The notes: a model not told the origin generated them from the letters alone. A DNA stretch of 64,000 nt from Asparagopsis taxiformis (GCA_030407315.1 JALQPE010001770.1:1-64000); one strand, 5' to 3'; positions 11,087 through 23,604 are shown, numbered from the stretch's first letter. Numbers and translations: made by a program.

Positions 11087-13613
11087 TCGCAGCCCGTTCA
11101 AAGCGCGTAGTAGCAACTGATACCCTAAGGTAATCTTTGACCGTTAATACCCGCGTATAGAGAGCCATTGTAGGTGTGCAACAATAAAGCTGAGTTTCCA
11201 AATGAATTCCTTTATGCAACGAGGGTAGGAATTACGCATCACCTAACCCCTGCTACAAAAGAGGTCCCTCGGGAGTCGGATGAAAACTCACCCCGTGGGT
11301 GAGAAACCGTGTCCCGGGGCTATGATGTGCCATAATAATGGCCGTTCGCGATGGCCTTCGCCGCTAGTCGCCTTACGCTCTTGGGCGATGCGTGGCTACG
11401 GCCTTCGCTGTTGCGCGAATTCAACTGAATTCGCCATCCGAGCTGACGCTCTCTTGCAAGACGTCATCGCTTTTGTCAGGCGGCTCGATAGCCGCAGTGA
11501 CAATCTTTACCGGCAAGCCGGTGAGTGAGAATCGCTCTCGCGCATGGAACTGGCAATAGAGTTCCCACTGGACGGAAGTCGAGGGGTCGTGCGACCATCC
11601 ACGCACGCGTGTCGAGAGTCCCAAGGTACGTGCATCCCATCGCGGATAATTACAACCGCCATAGTGTGAGAGGCAAGCTGTAAAATATCTCGAAGTCCGA
11701 AGACGTCCGTTGTCCTGCGCAGCCACTTGTTCGGGATGACTACGGTCAGGGCCGTTGCGAGACGCTGGTATCGCTAGCGTCGGTGCGCTCCGCGCACGAT
11801 AGGAGAGTTGCCCACCATCAGTGACAGGGCGCTCACTTAGGCGAAATACTCCCGAGTGAGTCGACCCTGAAATGGGTGATGGCCTAGGCCGATTGTTTTT
11901 CCGAGTCGCTAGCGATGTTCAGCGTACTCCAGAGTGCCCGTGCGCGAGTTTTGGAGGACAATGGTGGACACTACATTAATGTAACCTGAGGTTATTGTGT
12001 TTCACCCTCAAGTTGCATCTGGTTCAAACTCGCAGATGACAAATTTTTGCAATGCCCAATTTGGCCTGGGAGCAGATCGCCGAAATTTTCTAAGTCCAAG
12101 GGCGAATGTTAAATCGCAACGCCACTCGCTCGAAACCATAGCGAACAGAACCGTCGGGAGTCGTTGGGAATGCTGGCGTTGACGCCTTCCGGAAAGGTTA
12201 GCAAAATTAGTCGCAATCGGCGTTAGAACGTCCCGCGAAGGTGGGTTCTACGCGAGTGCGTTACCCTTGCCGCGGGTGTTCGGCCTTGGCCAACTGTTTT
12301 TCCAAGCCGCTGGTGCTGTTCAGCATACCCTAGAGTGTCCATGTGCGGATTTTCACGCCCAACGGTGGACACTACATTAATGTAAACCGAGGTTGTTTGC
12401 GTTGCATCCTCAGTTTTGACCCCCCCCCAATTGATCGTTTTTGGGGGTATCAAATTTTGCGGATTGCCATCTGCGCTCAGGGCAGGTTGCAAATTTTCCT
12501 ATGGCTCCGGGCGAAATTCGCGTCTTGCCGTGGCTTATTGAAAGTGCCTCGGGGTGGCTGCTCTCGAGCCGTTACCGCTCACTAGCAACGTGGGTACTCT
12601 AGTGCGCCCGTGGAATTGGCGTGCCTTCCAGTACCTTGCGGTAACGCAGCTGGCGTTATAGGGTCCTAACGCGTCGTCCGACCACCGATATCGGTGGCGT
12701 GCATCTGGTCGAGGCCAACAGGTTCTCCGTATCGACGATAGTGTTCGGCGTGCTCATAGGCGCACGAGTGCGAATTTTGGCGCACGACGGTGGTCATTCC
12801 ATTAATGAAACCCAAGGGTATCTATAGGCGCATATCCGGGGGCTGCTCTCCTTCCACTTAACTCCTTTTGGGGTACCAGGTTTGCGGTTATCCATTCCCT
12901 CTGGGGGCAGGCCGCAGAATCTCGCTCAGGGCGCAGAATCCTTGGTACCATTTTTTACTCGTCCTAGCACTTGGCGCGCTGTGGCATGGGTGCCAGCGAC
13001 ACGTGCAAGCGTCGCCGCTTTCACGGTCACGGGTTGCGAATCGCAGAGTGTCGCGGCGTACGTAATAAAGGAACCCCCGTGGGGGCGACAGATAACGAAC
13101 GCTTGCAGGGACTCGCGAGTGAGTTGATGAAGCCGCAGGACGGCGGGCCGTGAGTAGTCGGTCCCGACGCGATTCCTATATGGAAGCACGCGTCGTTGAC
13201 GGTGGTCGCGACCATTGGTCCATTGTGATTCCGATCAATCACGAGGCGTGTCCGTGCACGGAAACACAAGGGGCTTCCTAGGAAGAAAGGGTTGCAGGGT
13301 CGGCTGCGGTCCATTGATTGCTCCCTTGACGTGGCAGAGGGGGTTCAGGAAGGGGGTACGCGCCTTTAGACGGGTTATTGACCCTACCTTACTTCACAGA
13401 GAGGGGGAAGAATACGTCAGGGCGATCACCCTGGATGTCGACATCCCTGGTGCTTCTATTGGCTCCCGCCCGATTTGCGTCCATCCCTTCCGGCACGGCG
13501 CACGCGCCGTGGTCAGCGTACACTCGTAGCGATATATCGGTCTGGTTGTGTACGTTGCCATTTGGCCACGGCCAACCAGCGCGCGACATCTGGGTCCGGT
13601 GACTGTGCGTCAC
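11087..13613. repeat. G1 spacer with three diverged ~420-base repeats
   Basis: Between the antisense frame and the chromodomain there is no convincing gene. Three diverged copies of a unit begin near 11885, 12284 and 12713. Each has a segment like gttcagc-gtac near its start, then ggtggacactacattaatgt, then a stretch ending with caggtcgcaaatttt-type sequence. Similar spacer repeats sit at the same place in G3. Confidence 0.6.
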
Positions 13614-15158
13614 TTAGATCCAACGGACGCCGTGGATCAACGATATTCTTACCTTCCGGCTGTGACTTGGCCGTTTGGAACGAGCGTGCTCTTTTTGACG
13701 TGCGGTCCGTTTCCGATGCCGAGCCACTATAGCTGGGGGAAGGTTCGCTTCCGGCTCCCAGGTATCCTCCTCGGGGGCGTACCCTAACCAGCGCACACGG
13801 AAGTAGGACATGCCATCCTCGTCTACCCATTCCTCGATAAGGTCGTCTATCGTATACTCCTTGGAGTGTTCCTCGGAGTCACCGTCGACCGGCGTCGGAC
13901 TGACCAGTTCGCTTGCGTCCTGCGTTACCCGTGGGTAATCTCCGCGTACGATTGGCGCGGGGGTGCTTCCTTGGGGATTGCGCGGGTCGGATACCGTATT
14001 CCCGGATGGCGGGACCGCCCTATCTGCCGGTAGAAGCGCTTCGGAACCCGGTTCCGTCGGTACTTCGTTCGCCCGGGGGCGACGCGGCAATCGACTTCTT
14101 GCATTAGCGGTTTCGCGGCCTTCCTCCTCACCGTCGCTACCCGGCTGCACCGGTCCATGACCCGGGGCTGTGCGTACGCAATCCGAACTAATTCTCTCGG
14201 GAATTCCGTCGACAAGTATGTCCAACGTGTGACCTTGGTTAGATATAACCGTATCCGGACCCATCGATTGGAAATCCAACTTGTTCCGGGCTCGCCCGAG
14301 TATAGTCGTCTCCTGGGAGGTATTGCGCAAGTCGATATAGACTGCGTCCCCGGCTCGGATGCGGCGATTTGGTGCTCGCACCGCCTTATCGAAGTCGCGC
14401 TTGTACCGGGCTTGCATTTTCGCAAGCGAGGAATTATCGCGCGCATACAACCCACGTAGCTGCCGGCGCCAAGACTCACGCGTCCAAGCTTCATCACCTT
14501 TGAGTGTAACATCCTCCAAGCCTATCGGCGGCGGCGCGCGCGTCAAGACCAATTCGAAGGGAATTGTATTAGTCGAGCGGTGCACGCACCGATTGTACGC
14601 GTAGGCAAGGACGGGGAGATATTCGTCCCAGTTGCGATGATCCTCAGCCACGTAATGGCGCAGCATAGACGCGAGCGTCCTGTTGAATCGTTCGACTTGA
14701 CCATTCGTCTGCGGGTGATACGTAGTAGTAGTCACCGGCTTAATACCCAAAATGACGCAGGCGTCGACGAAGGTCTTAGAACGAAACTGGGGTCCATTAT
14801 CCGACAGGATAGTCTTAGGTGCCCCATAAGTAAACACCATTCCTCCACAAAGGCTTTCACAACCAAGCTAGCTTGTATCGAGCGCATGGCCACGAGCCTG
14901 CACAGCTTAGAATAACGGTCCATGATGACCAGAACGTGTAACTTTCCTCGGGAGGTTTTCGGTAGAGGACCCATGAGGTCTATGGCGACGTCCTCAAGTG
15001 GCCTAAGGGCCGGGAACAACTTCAAGGGTTTGGTATGGCGGGACAGCTGCATCCTATCCCTGGCGCATGTTTCGCATCCGCGCACGGTGGCGTGCACATC
15101 GACGACCATGGTCGGCCAATAAAGTCCCTGTCGTAGAGTATCGTACATCCGTCTCACC
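13614..15158 (-). pseudogene. pol: G1 pol 3' part: integrase core, C-terminal domain, chromodomain (frameshifted)
   Basis: Reading from 15158 down: the CxxC half of the integrase zinc domain (CETCARDR), the first catalytic aspartate (AIDLMGPLPKT), the second (LSDNGPQF), the catalytic glutamate (TNGQVERFNR), a GPY/F-like region and a chromodomain near 13850-13690 (YTIDDLIEEW, YFRVRWLGYAPEEDTWEPE). Integrase inserts the cDNA; chromodomains of this group are known to direct insertion to marked chromatin. The frame breaks near 14839, where one G appears to be missing between FVEEW and VFTYGAP. The piece ends at the G2 LTR. Confidence 0.85.
15154..15158. other. Target site duplication of G2 (left copy)
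   Basis: TCACC precedes the left LTR of G2 and the same five bases follow the right LTR at 51215-51219. Removing G2 and one copy restores the G1 integrase frame through GHPGVRRMYD. Confidence 0.95.
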
Positions 15159-15817
15159 TGTAGTAGGTAGAAAATCCGCAAAGCGGCAAAACCACCCTAC
15201 AGGTGTCCCGAGCCTCGGTAGTGTGGTAGAGCAAGCGAATCTTGCGTCAACCGCCAATAGCGAGTATACCCCGAAAGGTCTGCCGGTAATACCGGGTGAA
15301 GGTTGGGGGGTGCTCACGCACGAAGTGCGTATTGATGGAGCGAAAGACGTAACCCGTCGAGCTGTATAGCTAAAGCTAATTCGTCCTAGAAGGATAGAAA
15401 AGAGCGATGCAAACACTGTTCAGTGGAGTCGTAAATTCCACGTGAGTTTACGTTACCTCTAAAGGTTAAGCACTCTGGCTAATCCAGAGGCATTTTATAC
15501 TAAACTAAGTTACTGTAAACAGTTAGGGTAGGTAGACAGTTAGGAATAAATATCCTTATGTGCACCAATCAGATCCCTGATTATGGCGACTGCGGGAGCC
15601 CGCGAGATCACCGACTGTTAGTGTTACAGTGTAAAGTTAGCTGAGTCAGCTTAGTTAAAATTTGCCCCTTGTGGGGTCTTTAGTTGTCCCAATGGGTCCC
15701 TCTCCCTCACTGGTCTGAGGTACAGCGAGGCTGTTTCCATTGGTTATTCCCGAACCGGGGTCGTCCAATAGGATGTCGACACGACCCCACCAGGGCAGAC
15801 CACTCCGTGGTATGACA
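15159..15817 (-). repeat. G2 3' LTR
   Basis: The 659 bases are nearly identical to 50556-51214 and start TG and end CA. It is the 3' LTR because the polypurine tract abuts it and the primer site abuts the other copy. Confidence 0.95.
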
Positions 15818-15830
15818 TCGCCCCCTCCTA
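15818..15830 (-). other. G2 polypurine tract
   Basis: On the minus strand the bases next to the LTR read AGGAGGGGGCGA. A purine run at this place primes plus-strand DNA synthesis in LTR retroelements. Confidence 0.8.
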
Positions 15831-16279
15831 AGCCAATTGTCGTCCCGACAATTAAAATTCCAAAAATCCGTTGATTTTAAATTCCAAAATAATTTCCACC
15901 GCCGTGACCGGCCAGCCGGGTAAAAATTTTGCGCGCCAAAAATTGGCTGTTATATTTACCCGTGCACACGGTTCCACCCCGAGCCTCGCTCATCCATCTG
16001 ACTCACGACCCTTCGGGTTTCTTCATCCTCTTCCCCGGCACTGCCGTGTTTTCCATCCTGCCGTTCCGGATTGCGAAGCGATCGCCTGCCTGGCGATTTG
16101 AATTCCGTACCTTTCGGTAGCTTGCTTGCGTGATACGCGACCTTTCTTGCGTTAAGGGTAACACCCGCTTTGCGTATTTTAGGTGTCCCTTCGGGTTTCA
16201 AGAAAAGGCTCACGCCTGCTGCGACCGTACGGCTTGTCCGTTGATTTCTTCTTTGGCGATCACTAACTCCAGTGGAGTG
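15831..16279. other. G2 3' untranslated region upstream of the antisense frame
   Basis: No gene is evident here. Stretches such as aaattttgcgcgccaaaaattggc resemble AT-rich, ggccaaaatt-like sequence in the corresponding part of G3 (35705-35960) and at 17222-17345. Confidence 0.4.
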
Positions 16280-16287
16280 TATATAAG
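16280..16287 (+). promoter_or_regulatory. TATA box ahead of the G2 antisense frame
   Basis: TATATAAG lies 18 bases before the first ATG (16305). A start of transcription 25-30 bases downstream would fall at or after this ATG, so the second in-frame ATG at 16338 may be the real start. Promoter activity is inferred. Confidence 0.5.
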
Positions 16288-16304
16288 GGCGGGAGATCAT
16301 CAGC

Positions 16305-16799
16305 ATGGCTGCACACGGTAACAGCCCACAAGGCAACATGCCTCCTCGTTCAACCCGGGCGTCTTCTCGCCGACCAACAACACGCCACCAGGCGTCGCGC
16401 GCGAATGCGACTCCGGCTACGCCGTCAACAAACCCTTCGGCATCTGCCGCTGAAGCTCCTGCATCATCTGCGCAGCCGCCGGCTACCGGTTCTCAAGTCC
16501 CGCCCTCTTCAGGGAATGTTCAAGCACAGGCTCCGTCGCCGTCATCCACTCGCCGTTCCACGGAACCCTCGCCGAAGGGGACGCCTCTCAAGGCCAAGTC
16601 AAGTCATCCGGCTGCGCCGTCAAGGGAAATTGTGTCTGCCAGCGGTCCTCGTCCCGAGGTAGAAGAAGTAGAAGTCCACCGGAACACTCCGCGTTCACCG
16701 CCAATCGACAAGCAGGGTTCCCCCCGTTCGCCTCGCGAGACACCGGAACCGGAGGAGATTACGGAGGCAATAGCCGATGACCCGTGCTGCAAGTCTTGA
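16305..16799 (+). CDS. Antisense frame of G2, 164 residues, low complexity
   Basis: It lies on the strand opposite to gag-pol, between the chromodomain and the 3' LTR, as in G1 and G3. The product is rich in serine, proline, alanine and threonine, with acidic stretches near the C terminus (PEVEEVEVH, EPEEITEAIADDP), and probably disordered. It is far shorter than the G3 counterpart; it may be truncated by the stop after CCKS. No known family. A TATA box precedes it. Alternative start at 16338. Confidence 0.45.
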   Translation: MAAHGNSPQGNMPPRSTRASSRRPTTRHQASRANATPATPSTNPSASAAEAPASSAQPPATGSQVPPSSGNVQAQAPSPSSTRRSTEPSPKGTPLKAKSSHPAAPSREIVSASGPRPEVEEVEVHRNTPRSPPIDKQGSPRSPRETPEPEEITEAIADDPCCKS

Positions 16800-17753
16800 T
16801 AGTAAATACCGCTGTGCGGGAAGTGAATTGGCATGTAGAGGATCGGTTTGATGTTCCTTTTCAGTTGACTGTTAAGTGCTGCACCTTTGCATCGCTGATG
16901 CGTACCACATTGTGGTCTGAAGAAGGTAGTCTTCTCCCGTTTCCGCTTTGGAAGAAGCCCAAATAACGTGCAATAGCCAGAATTTGGATACCTGTGCGTA
17001 TCAAAGACAAATAAAAAACTGGTCCGAGCGGTCCAAATATAGGACAACGTGGTCCAGATGTGGTCCGACTGGTCCCCCAAAGTGGTCCGAATGGGTTCGA
17101 CATGGGCCGCCTGGTCCTTGGGTAGACGCCGGCGGCGTTGGGCATGAGATCTGATGCCAGCGATGCTGCGGTTCCATGGTGTGCATTGCACTTGAGTTGA
17201 TCAACGCGCCGCTGCGTTCCACCGCCGTCGAGGCACAAGAAAATCAAAATTTTAGAATTTCTGGCCTTCGGCCTCTAGCCAAATTTTGGCGCCGGCGGCC
17301 GAATAAAATTTTCCAATTTCTGGCCGGCATCGGCTGATAAAAAAATTGCAATTTTTGGCTCCCGGCCAGCGGTGATCATGCAACCATATTTTGGCGTGTG
17401 CGCGTTCCGCGTGAGCACCCTTCGGGTTTCGACCTTTCACTGCGTCGCAGTTCCTTACCCATGGCGTATTCCTCCTCGTGGAGAATCTGTACTCACAGAC
17501 TTTCCGGTATTTGCCGATGATCCTTCACCATCCACCCTATTGGGTATGCAACATTTGACCGGAAACGGCTTGTCCTTGAGCGCTGCGACGTGCGTAAGAG
17601 GGAAAACCATCTGTGAAGATTGCTGCCCTGCAGACATGGTACCTTACCAGGTTTACATTGTGGTCCCCAGCTGTGACGCTGCAACCACTAGCCGTTCTAC
17701 TGGACGCTTCTGCGTACAATCAGCGTAGCTGTGGGGCAACCCTATATCTTCAC
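16800..17753. other. G2 spacer between antisense frame and chromodomain
   Basis: No supported gene. At 17222-17345 the sequence contains aaaattttagaatttctggcc and repeated ggccaaattttggc-like segments, which resemble a part of the hairpin modules of the DNA transposons and a part of the G3 3' region. Confidence 0.4.
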
Positions 17754-18449
17754 TTATCGGCGCTTCTTAGCCGTTCGTCTTTTAGACGTTTTCTTAGCCG
17801 CTTGGCGGTTCCGCTTACGGAAGTATCGGGAGATTTGTTCGTCAGGCACGTTGTGCCGTTGCGTCCATGTGGGGTCACGGTACCCGTACCACCTTACGAG
17901 GAACCACTCCTCATTATCGTCGTCGACCACATGGTCGATCAAGTCGTCTATGGCGAATTCCTGTTCCTCAGGTGGTTCCAGGTTCTGGGAGATAGCTCCC
18001 TGTTCGGTTGGAACATCTCGACTCGACGAGCGTCGTCTTCTTCCGGTGTTAGCCGTGTCACCCGTAGGGTTAAGCGGCTCAGCCGAAGTGGCTTCTTGGG
18101 ATATTTCCATGCCGTGCTGCCGGCTTATTCCTCTTTGTCGTCGAGGGCGACTATTCTTCTTCGGGCTTGTTCCGGTTGGTTCCTTCTGGGTTGATCGGCG
18201 TAGCCGGGAGAACGTCTTGTTGGCGTCTTGGGAAGCAGGTTCCTGCATTTTGTCAAGAGTTTCATCCTCGGGGAGGTCAAATTGAGTGGACATCGGCTGT
18301 GAAGCAGCATTATCCTGACGATGAATGTCGGCCTGGGCCCCCTCCTTAAAGACGGTTCGCTCGGAACGATACTCGGTATGTCGGTTAAAGGTTCACCCCT
18401 CAACCCAAAAAGCGCAGAGCGGGATGACAAAGGCTTGGTTACAGGGTGA
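17754..18449 (-). pseudogene. pol: G2 pol 3' end: linker and chromodomain
   Basis: The clear open part is 18293-17754. It encodes a charged linker and a chromodomain with EFAIDDLIDHVVDDDNEEW, FLVRWYGY and TWTQRHNVPDEQ, ending in a lysine/arginine-rich tail. It continues G2 pol from 30886-31071 but is separated from it by transposon B. Between 18293 and the B junction the reading frame shifts at least once, so no continuous polyprotein remains. Confidence 0.75.
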
Positions 18450-18580
18450 CGTCTGTGTTTTCGGAAGTGGACGCGGACGTCCAGTCTCTCTAGTACGGGT
18501 CCTAGTCGGCCCCGAGATTTACTAGAACAAATGAACGTCCGCGTCCGAAAAAAAATAAAAATTTTTTGGATGCGGACGTC
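18450..18580. repeat. Left terminus and subterminal hairpin of B
   Basis: The terminal inverted repeat is followed by GGACGTCC motifs, by CTAGTA/TACTAG motifs and by an inverted repeat at about 18536-18581, with GTCCGCGTCC and GGATGCGGAC as arms around an A/T run. The same arrangement is at 52355-52485 in C. Confidence 0.8.
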
Positions 18581-18885
18581 CACTTTCTCTAGTACGTTCG
18601 GCGGAATACTAGGACCCGACATCCACTTTCTCTAGTACGTTCGGCGGAATACTAGGACCCGACATCCAATTTCTCTAGTACATTCAGCGGAATACTAGGA
18701 CCCGACATCCAATTTCTCTAGTACATTCAGCGGGATCCTAGGACCCGACATCCACTTTCTCTAGTACGTTCGGCGGAATACTAGGACCCGACATCCACTT
18801 TCTCTAGTACGTTTGGCGGAGTACTAGGACCCGACATCCAGTTTTTCTAGTACGTTTGGCCGGATACTAGGACCCGACATCCAGT
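18581..18885. repeat. 43-bp subterminal tandem array (B)
   Basis: About seven units start near 18581, 18624, 18667, 18710, 18753, 18796 and 18839. Each holds cttTCTCTAGTAC, an inner cggcgga and ATACTAGGACCCGACATCC; CTAGTA and TACTAG face each other as a small inverted repeat. C has four units at 52485-52660. Varying unit number is expected of such arrays. Confidence 0.9.
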
Positions 18886-19004
18886 ATACAATATATCAGC
18901 AAAAACCCGGAGGGAAGAAATTACAGCGGATGGTAAATTAAGGGCCCATATCGGACCGTATTTTATTCTCTCATTTACGAAACTGCTCGTATACAATACG
19001 TCTC

Positions 19005-19147
19005 TCTAGAATAGGAAATACATATCTGGTCAGAATAGGAAATAAATACCCGGTTAGAATAGGAAATACGTATCAAGCCAGGATACGGAATATGTATCCA
19101 GCTAGAATATGGAATACGTATCCAGCCAGAATACAAAATACCTGTCA
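19005..19147. repeat. 24-bp tandem array (B)
   Basis: About six diverged units like tagaataggaaatacgtatc lie head to tail. C has five similar units at 52783-52903. Confidence 0.85.
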
Positions 19148-19149
19148 GC

Positions 19150-20930
19150 ATACCGTCGATCACCCATCTCCCTCACTATCGCGTTCTCCCTACCATCCGA
19201 ACGCCATGCACCACCATCCGCACATACTTCAAGAACCCTCACGACCTAGATTACAAAAAATCTGCTCCTTCCCAATACCATCCCCGCTTTCCTCGACACC
19301 ACCCCAGCCCATTAAATCATCAAGACATGAAACACGAACATGGTCAGCAAAATCTTACACGACTTGAAACCCACTCTTACTTCTATCGTATGCCTGAAAA
19401 TATACACATACCAGAAACACCTCACAGCTTCATTCCCCATCTTCCTAGATCCCTTCTTCACTCTCCCTGAGTCCTGCCATTCCTGCTTCACCACTCCTGC
19501 ATCACATACACAACATCAACCCCAACAGTCAGATTCAAAAGCAACGCTTACCACGCCAGATATCTTAGAAAATCCCTTACTTACCTCTCATCCATCCTAC
19601 ACACAATACAAACCATGATCCAAAAACCTTGCAATGAATAATCAAAGTCAGCAGTCCATATCTTCGCAAAACAAGTCTTGGCGCTCAATGAAACTTACCT
19701 TCTGTCATCACCATTCCAGCATCACCTGCATAAAATCGAAATCAACCACAACAGTCGGACTCAAAACCCACATGTCCCTCTCAGCATACTCTCAAAACTT
19801 CCGCACTTTCCTTCGCTCGACACAATACGCACCATGACTGGATAAGCTTCCAATGAATAAATATCGCATTAACTGCAATAGTCAGATTCGAAACAAACAC
19901 TTCTCTCGATGCATACCCTCAGAACTCACTTACTCTCGTTTCATTCTACACACAATACATACCAAAAGTCGAAAATCTCACAACCAACAAATGAAGTCAA
20001 CATTCCGCATCTTCGCACCACCGGACTGCGCGCTAAATGCAACTTACCTTCCGTCATCACCATTCCTGCATCACCTACAAAAAATCGAAATCAACAACAA
20101 CAGTCGGACTGAAAACCCATGCTTCCCTCGCTGCATACCCTCAGAACTCACTTACCCTCGTTGTATCCTGCACACAATAGAAACCATAAGTCAAAAATTG
20201 TACAAAAAAATGTAGTCAGCATTCCATATCTTCGCGCAACTTAACTAGGCGCTCAATGTAACTTACCTTCCGTCATCACCATTCCAGAATCACCTACACA
20301 AAATCAACATCAACCACAGCAGTCAGACTCAAAACCCACATTCCACTCACTGCACCCCTCAAATGCTCACCTACCTCCTTTCCACCCTTCAGCAAATATG
20401 CACCATGACTCACTAAGCTCCCAATAAATAAATATTGCATAAAAGACGACAGTCACATTTAAAACAAACACTTCCCTCGCTTCATACCCTCAGGACGCAC
20501 TTAACCTCTTCATCTCGTTGCATCATACAAACAATACAACCAATAATTCACAAATCGTGCAACGAAAAAATGTAGTCAGCATTCCATTTCATCGCGAAAC
20601 CCGTCTTTCAGCTCAATGAAACTTACCTTACTTCATCACTATTCCTGCACCACCTATACAACATCAAAATGAACCAGAACAGTCAGACTAAAAACCCATG
20701 CATCCCTTATTGCACACCCGCGAGACTCACTTACTTACCTGCCTCCCATGGTTCACAACATGCAAACCATGACTCACGAAGCTTCTAATGAATCAATATC
20801 GCATCAACGACAACAGTACGACTCAAAACACACGCTTCCCTCGCTGCATACTCTCCAAACTGGCATACTCACCGTCGTTCTATCCTCTACACCAAACAAA
20901 GGAAACACGACCAAAGAACCTCAGCCAGTG
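19150..20930. repeat. Degenerate satellite-like block of B
   Basis: This is the same block as 1-1190 in A plus about 590 bases more at its left, with the same recurring acaacagtcagactcaaaac segments. No gene is supported. Confidence 0.7.
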
Positions 20931-21477
20931 ACGGCGGAGAAGTGGAATTCCACAGGTTAACCTGCGGCGTCGACTGGACAGCTTTCAACGTCAGCTTAAG
21001 TCCTGCTGTGCATACTCCATATCATCGCCGGTATTGAGATTAATAATGGCCCAAGCCATGGTCTCTGAACTCCCGAATGATGAGATCCGGATCGAGAACA
21101 TCGGAATGGTATAATCATATATATCACAATCCATTTGCTTCCCTTAAATGATCCCTGTAATATCCACTGTAAAGCACAAACTTATTCCATGAAGTTCGCA
21201 ATTAATATAATTTTATTATTTCAAATGAATTAATTGAAAATCCATCTCCCACGGCGGTCATTCATCCTTCCAAGCGCACGTTGCCAGCAAAATGTGTGAC
21301 CTAGCGGTGATGATTGATCGCTCAGGCACATTCCACCATTGGGCTGCCAGAAGTGAGCACAAAACTGATACCCACAAAACCACGAGAACATTACAAACGA
21401 GGTCTCGAACGCACATTTGGAGTACAATATAAATACTATACAACAAACTCTACTCGCTATCTCAGACGACGCGGCTC
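20931..21477 (+). promoter_or_regulatory. Retained transposase leader/promoter region (B copy)
   Basis: Identical to the A copy at 1191-1740, with the TATAAATA box at 21428-21435, and homologous to 54372-54935 of C. The transposase frame is absent downstream. Confidence 0.6.
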
Positions 21478-23604
21478 ACAAGTGGCGTAGTCCCAATTTT
21501 CCGTAACGCCTTTCCTGATGCTTAAAAGTAAAAAACACGTCAAAACGTATATCAGAAATGAGTGCGAGAGTTTTCTGCACAGGAGATGCTGAGCCACCAA
21601 ATTGATTTTTCGGAAATTTTAGAATTTCTGGGCTGGCCAGCAATGCAATCGAGCTGGACATCCACCGGACGTCCATTTCAGGTTGATCGTGAGAGAGTAG
21701 GGCGGGACCATGATGAAACAAGGACCAAGACCTGTCCCTGACGTGTTGAGCCTGAAATCGACCCTTCGTAAGACGCGATTTTGGCTTACAGTTAGTGCTT
21801 ACAGAAGCCAGTGATGACCCCGGTCGGGGCAGCAGCCGGTTCCTGGGGCCGTTGTGGCCAAATTAGACACCTTGATTTGAATTGAAATTTGGGCTATTCT
21901 CAAAAACATGCACATGTGAACATGTTTTTGAGATGGGGGTCTGCCGTACGGCACAATCGACCCGCCCAAATCGATGATTTTTCACAATTTTTTTCTGCCC
22001 GAAATTTTAGAATTTCTGGGCTGGCCAGCAGTGCAATCGAGCTGGACATCCACAGGACGTCCATTTCAGGTTGGTCGTGTGCTGCCCACATCCATGCATT
22101 GCAGCAACTAAGCAGGCGGGCTCACTACTCATACAAAGTGCACGGAATATGAGTAACGTGATGTGTGAGTGTTGTTTGTCGTGAGGATGTAAGGTGGGAC
22201 CATGATGAAACAGGGAAAAAGATGTCTCCCTAGCATAACTTGGGCTTGAAGCCTGGAATCGACCCTTCGTGAGATGTGGCTTTGCTTACAGTTGGTGCTT
22301 ACAGAAGCCAGTGACGGCCCCGGCCGGGGCAGCAGCCGGTTCCTGGGGCCGTTGTGGCCAAATTAGACACCTTGATTTGAATTGAAATTTGGGCTATTCT
22401 CAAAAACATGCACATGTGAACATGTTTTTGAGATGGGGGTGTGCCGTACGGCACTTTCGACCGCCCAAATCGATATAATTTTGCAATTTTTTTCTGACTG
22501 AAATTTTAGAATTTCTGGGCTCGCCAGCAATGCAATTGAGCTGGACATTCACCGGACGTCCATTTCAGGTTGGTCGAGTATTGCACATGGATACAGTTTT
22601 GCAGCTATTTCTCAGCCCAACATTTTAGAATTTCAGGGCTGACCAGCAATGTAACCGAGCCGGACTTCCACTGGACGTCCATTTCAAGTTAGGCTAGTGC
22701 TGCACATTTGCTCGCATCGCAGCAACTAAGCAAGTGTTGACAGCACCGAGATGCCATGCAGACAAGGGGGAATCGGCTGCAAACGGCTTCCCTGGTCGGC
22801 GGCTGGATGTCTGGATGTGAATGGCTGCAAGCATGGAAATCTTGCTACCGCACAGCGCATACACACTGCAGCAGCACATCACTGACGCATGCGAAAGTTG
22901 GGTGCTGCAGTGCGTGGTTGTTTGTGTGTTTGTGTGTTTGTGTGTGTATGACGAACCTTGTGGTATCCCTAGGCGTGCACTGGTTCAAAAAGTTTGGACT
23001 GCCCCATCGGTCGTACTTTGGCGCATTTACATGCATCGGAGAACGACCAAGGAGGTAGAGCAGCAATCGCTGTTGGCTGAGCGTCCAAACTGGAGGGCTT
23101 GGGGCAATGGTTCTATAGCAGTCATTTATAGGACGCCCACCGTTGATGACTGAGATCCACGGTGGGTTTAGTATTCATGGTGTTGTCCTGCATTGGCGGA
23201 CGTCGAAGACGAGTACTTCCAGTGAGCGTCCAAGGTGAACAGCTCAGCAGAGGATTATGATGTGGATGTGAAGGCATGGATGAGGCCAGCAGGAACGTTT
23301 CTGCAAGATGGGCGTGAGTGGGTAAGTGAGCGGGGAGGGGCCGCTCGGGGCGCTTGGTAGCTTCTGGGGCCGTTGTGGCCAAATTAGAATCAAGCCTATG
23401 TCCGGCGGACGTCCTGAATTGCTTTATTTTTTGGGCTATTCTCAAAAACATGCACATGTGAACATGTTTTTGAGATGGGGGTGTGCCGTACGGCACTTTC
23501 GACCGCCCAAATCGATGTATTTTTGCATTTTTTTTCTGACTGAAATTTTAGAATTTCTGGGCTCGCCAGCAATGCAATTGCGCTGGTCATTCACCGGACG
23601 TCCA
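21448..23604 (+). repeat. Left palindrome arm of B with three hairpin modules
   Basis: Inverted match to 26227-29426. Hairpins are at 21898-21933, 22398-22433 and 23440-23475. It is collinear with 1711-3866 of A at an offset of 19737-19738. Confidence 0.85.

Larger units (their letters stand above)
10260..15158 (-). mobile_element. Retroelement G1, 3' portion (Ty3/gypsy chromovirus, old)
   Basis: This is the 3' part of a Ty3/gypsy element read on the minus strand: integrase core, integrase C-terminal part and chromodomain (15158 to 13614), then a spacer and an antisense frame cut by transposon A at 10259. The remainder of the same element resumes at 51215 after retroelement G2. The G1 3' LTR is not visible; it would lie beyond transposon A. 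Confidence 0.8.

Noticed and set aside
13513..13830. Additional short frames around the G1 chromodomain
   Set aside because: They overlap the recognisable integrase/chromodomain frame and show no motifs.
18581..18885. Possible CRISPR-like array
   Set aside because: The 43-bp units are head-to-tail without unique spacers, lie at a transposon end and the genome is eukaryotic.
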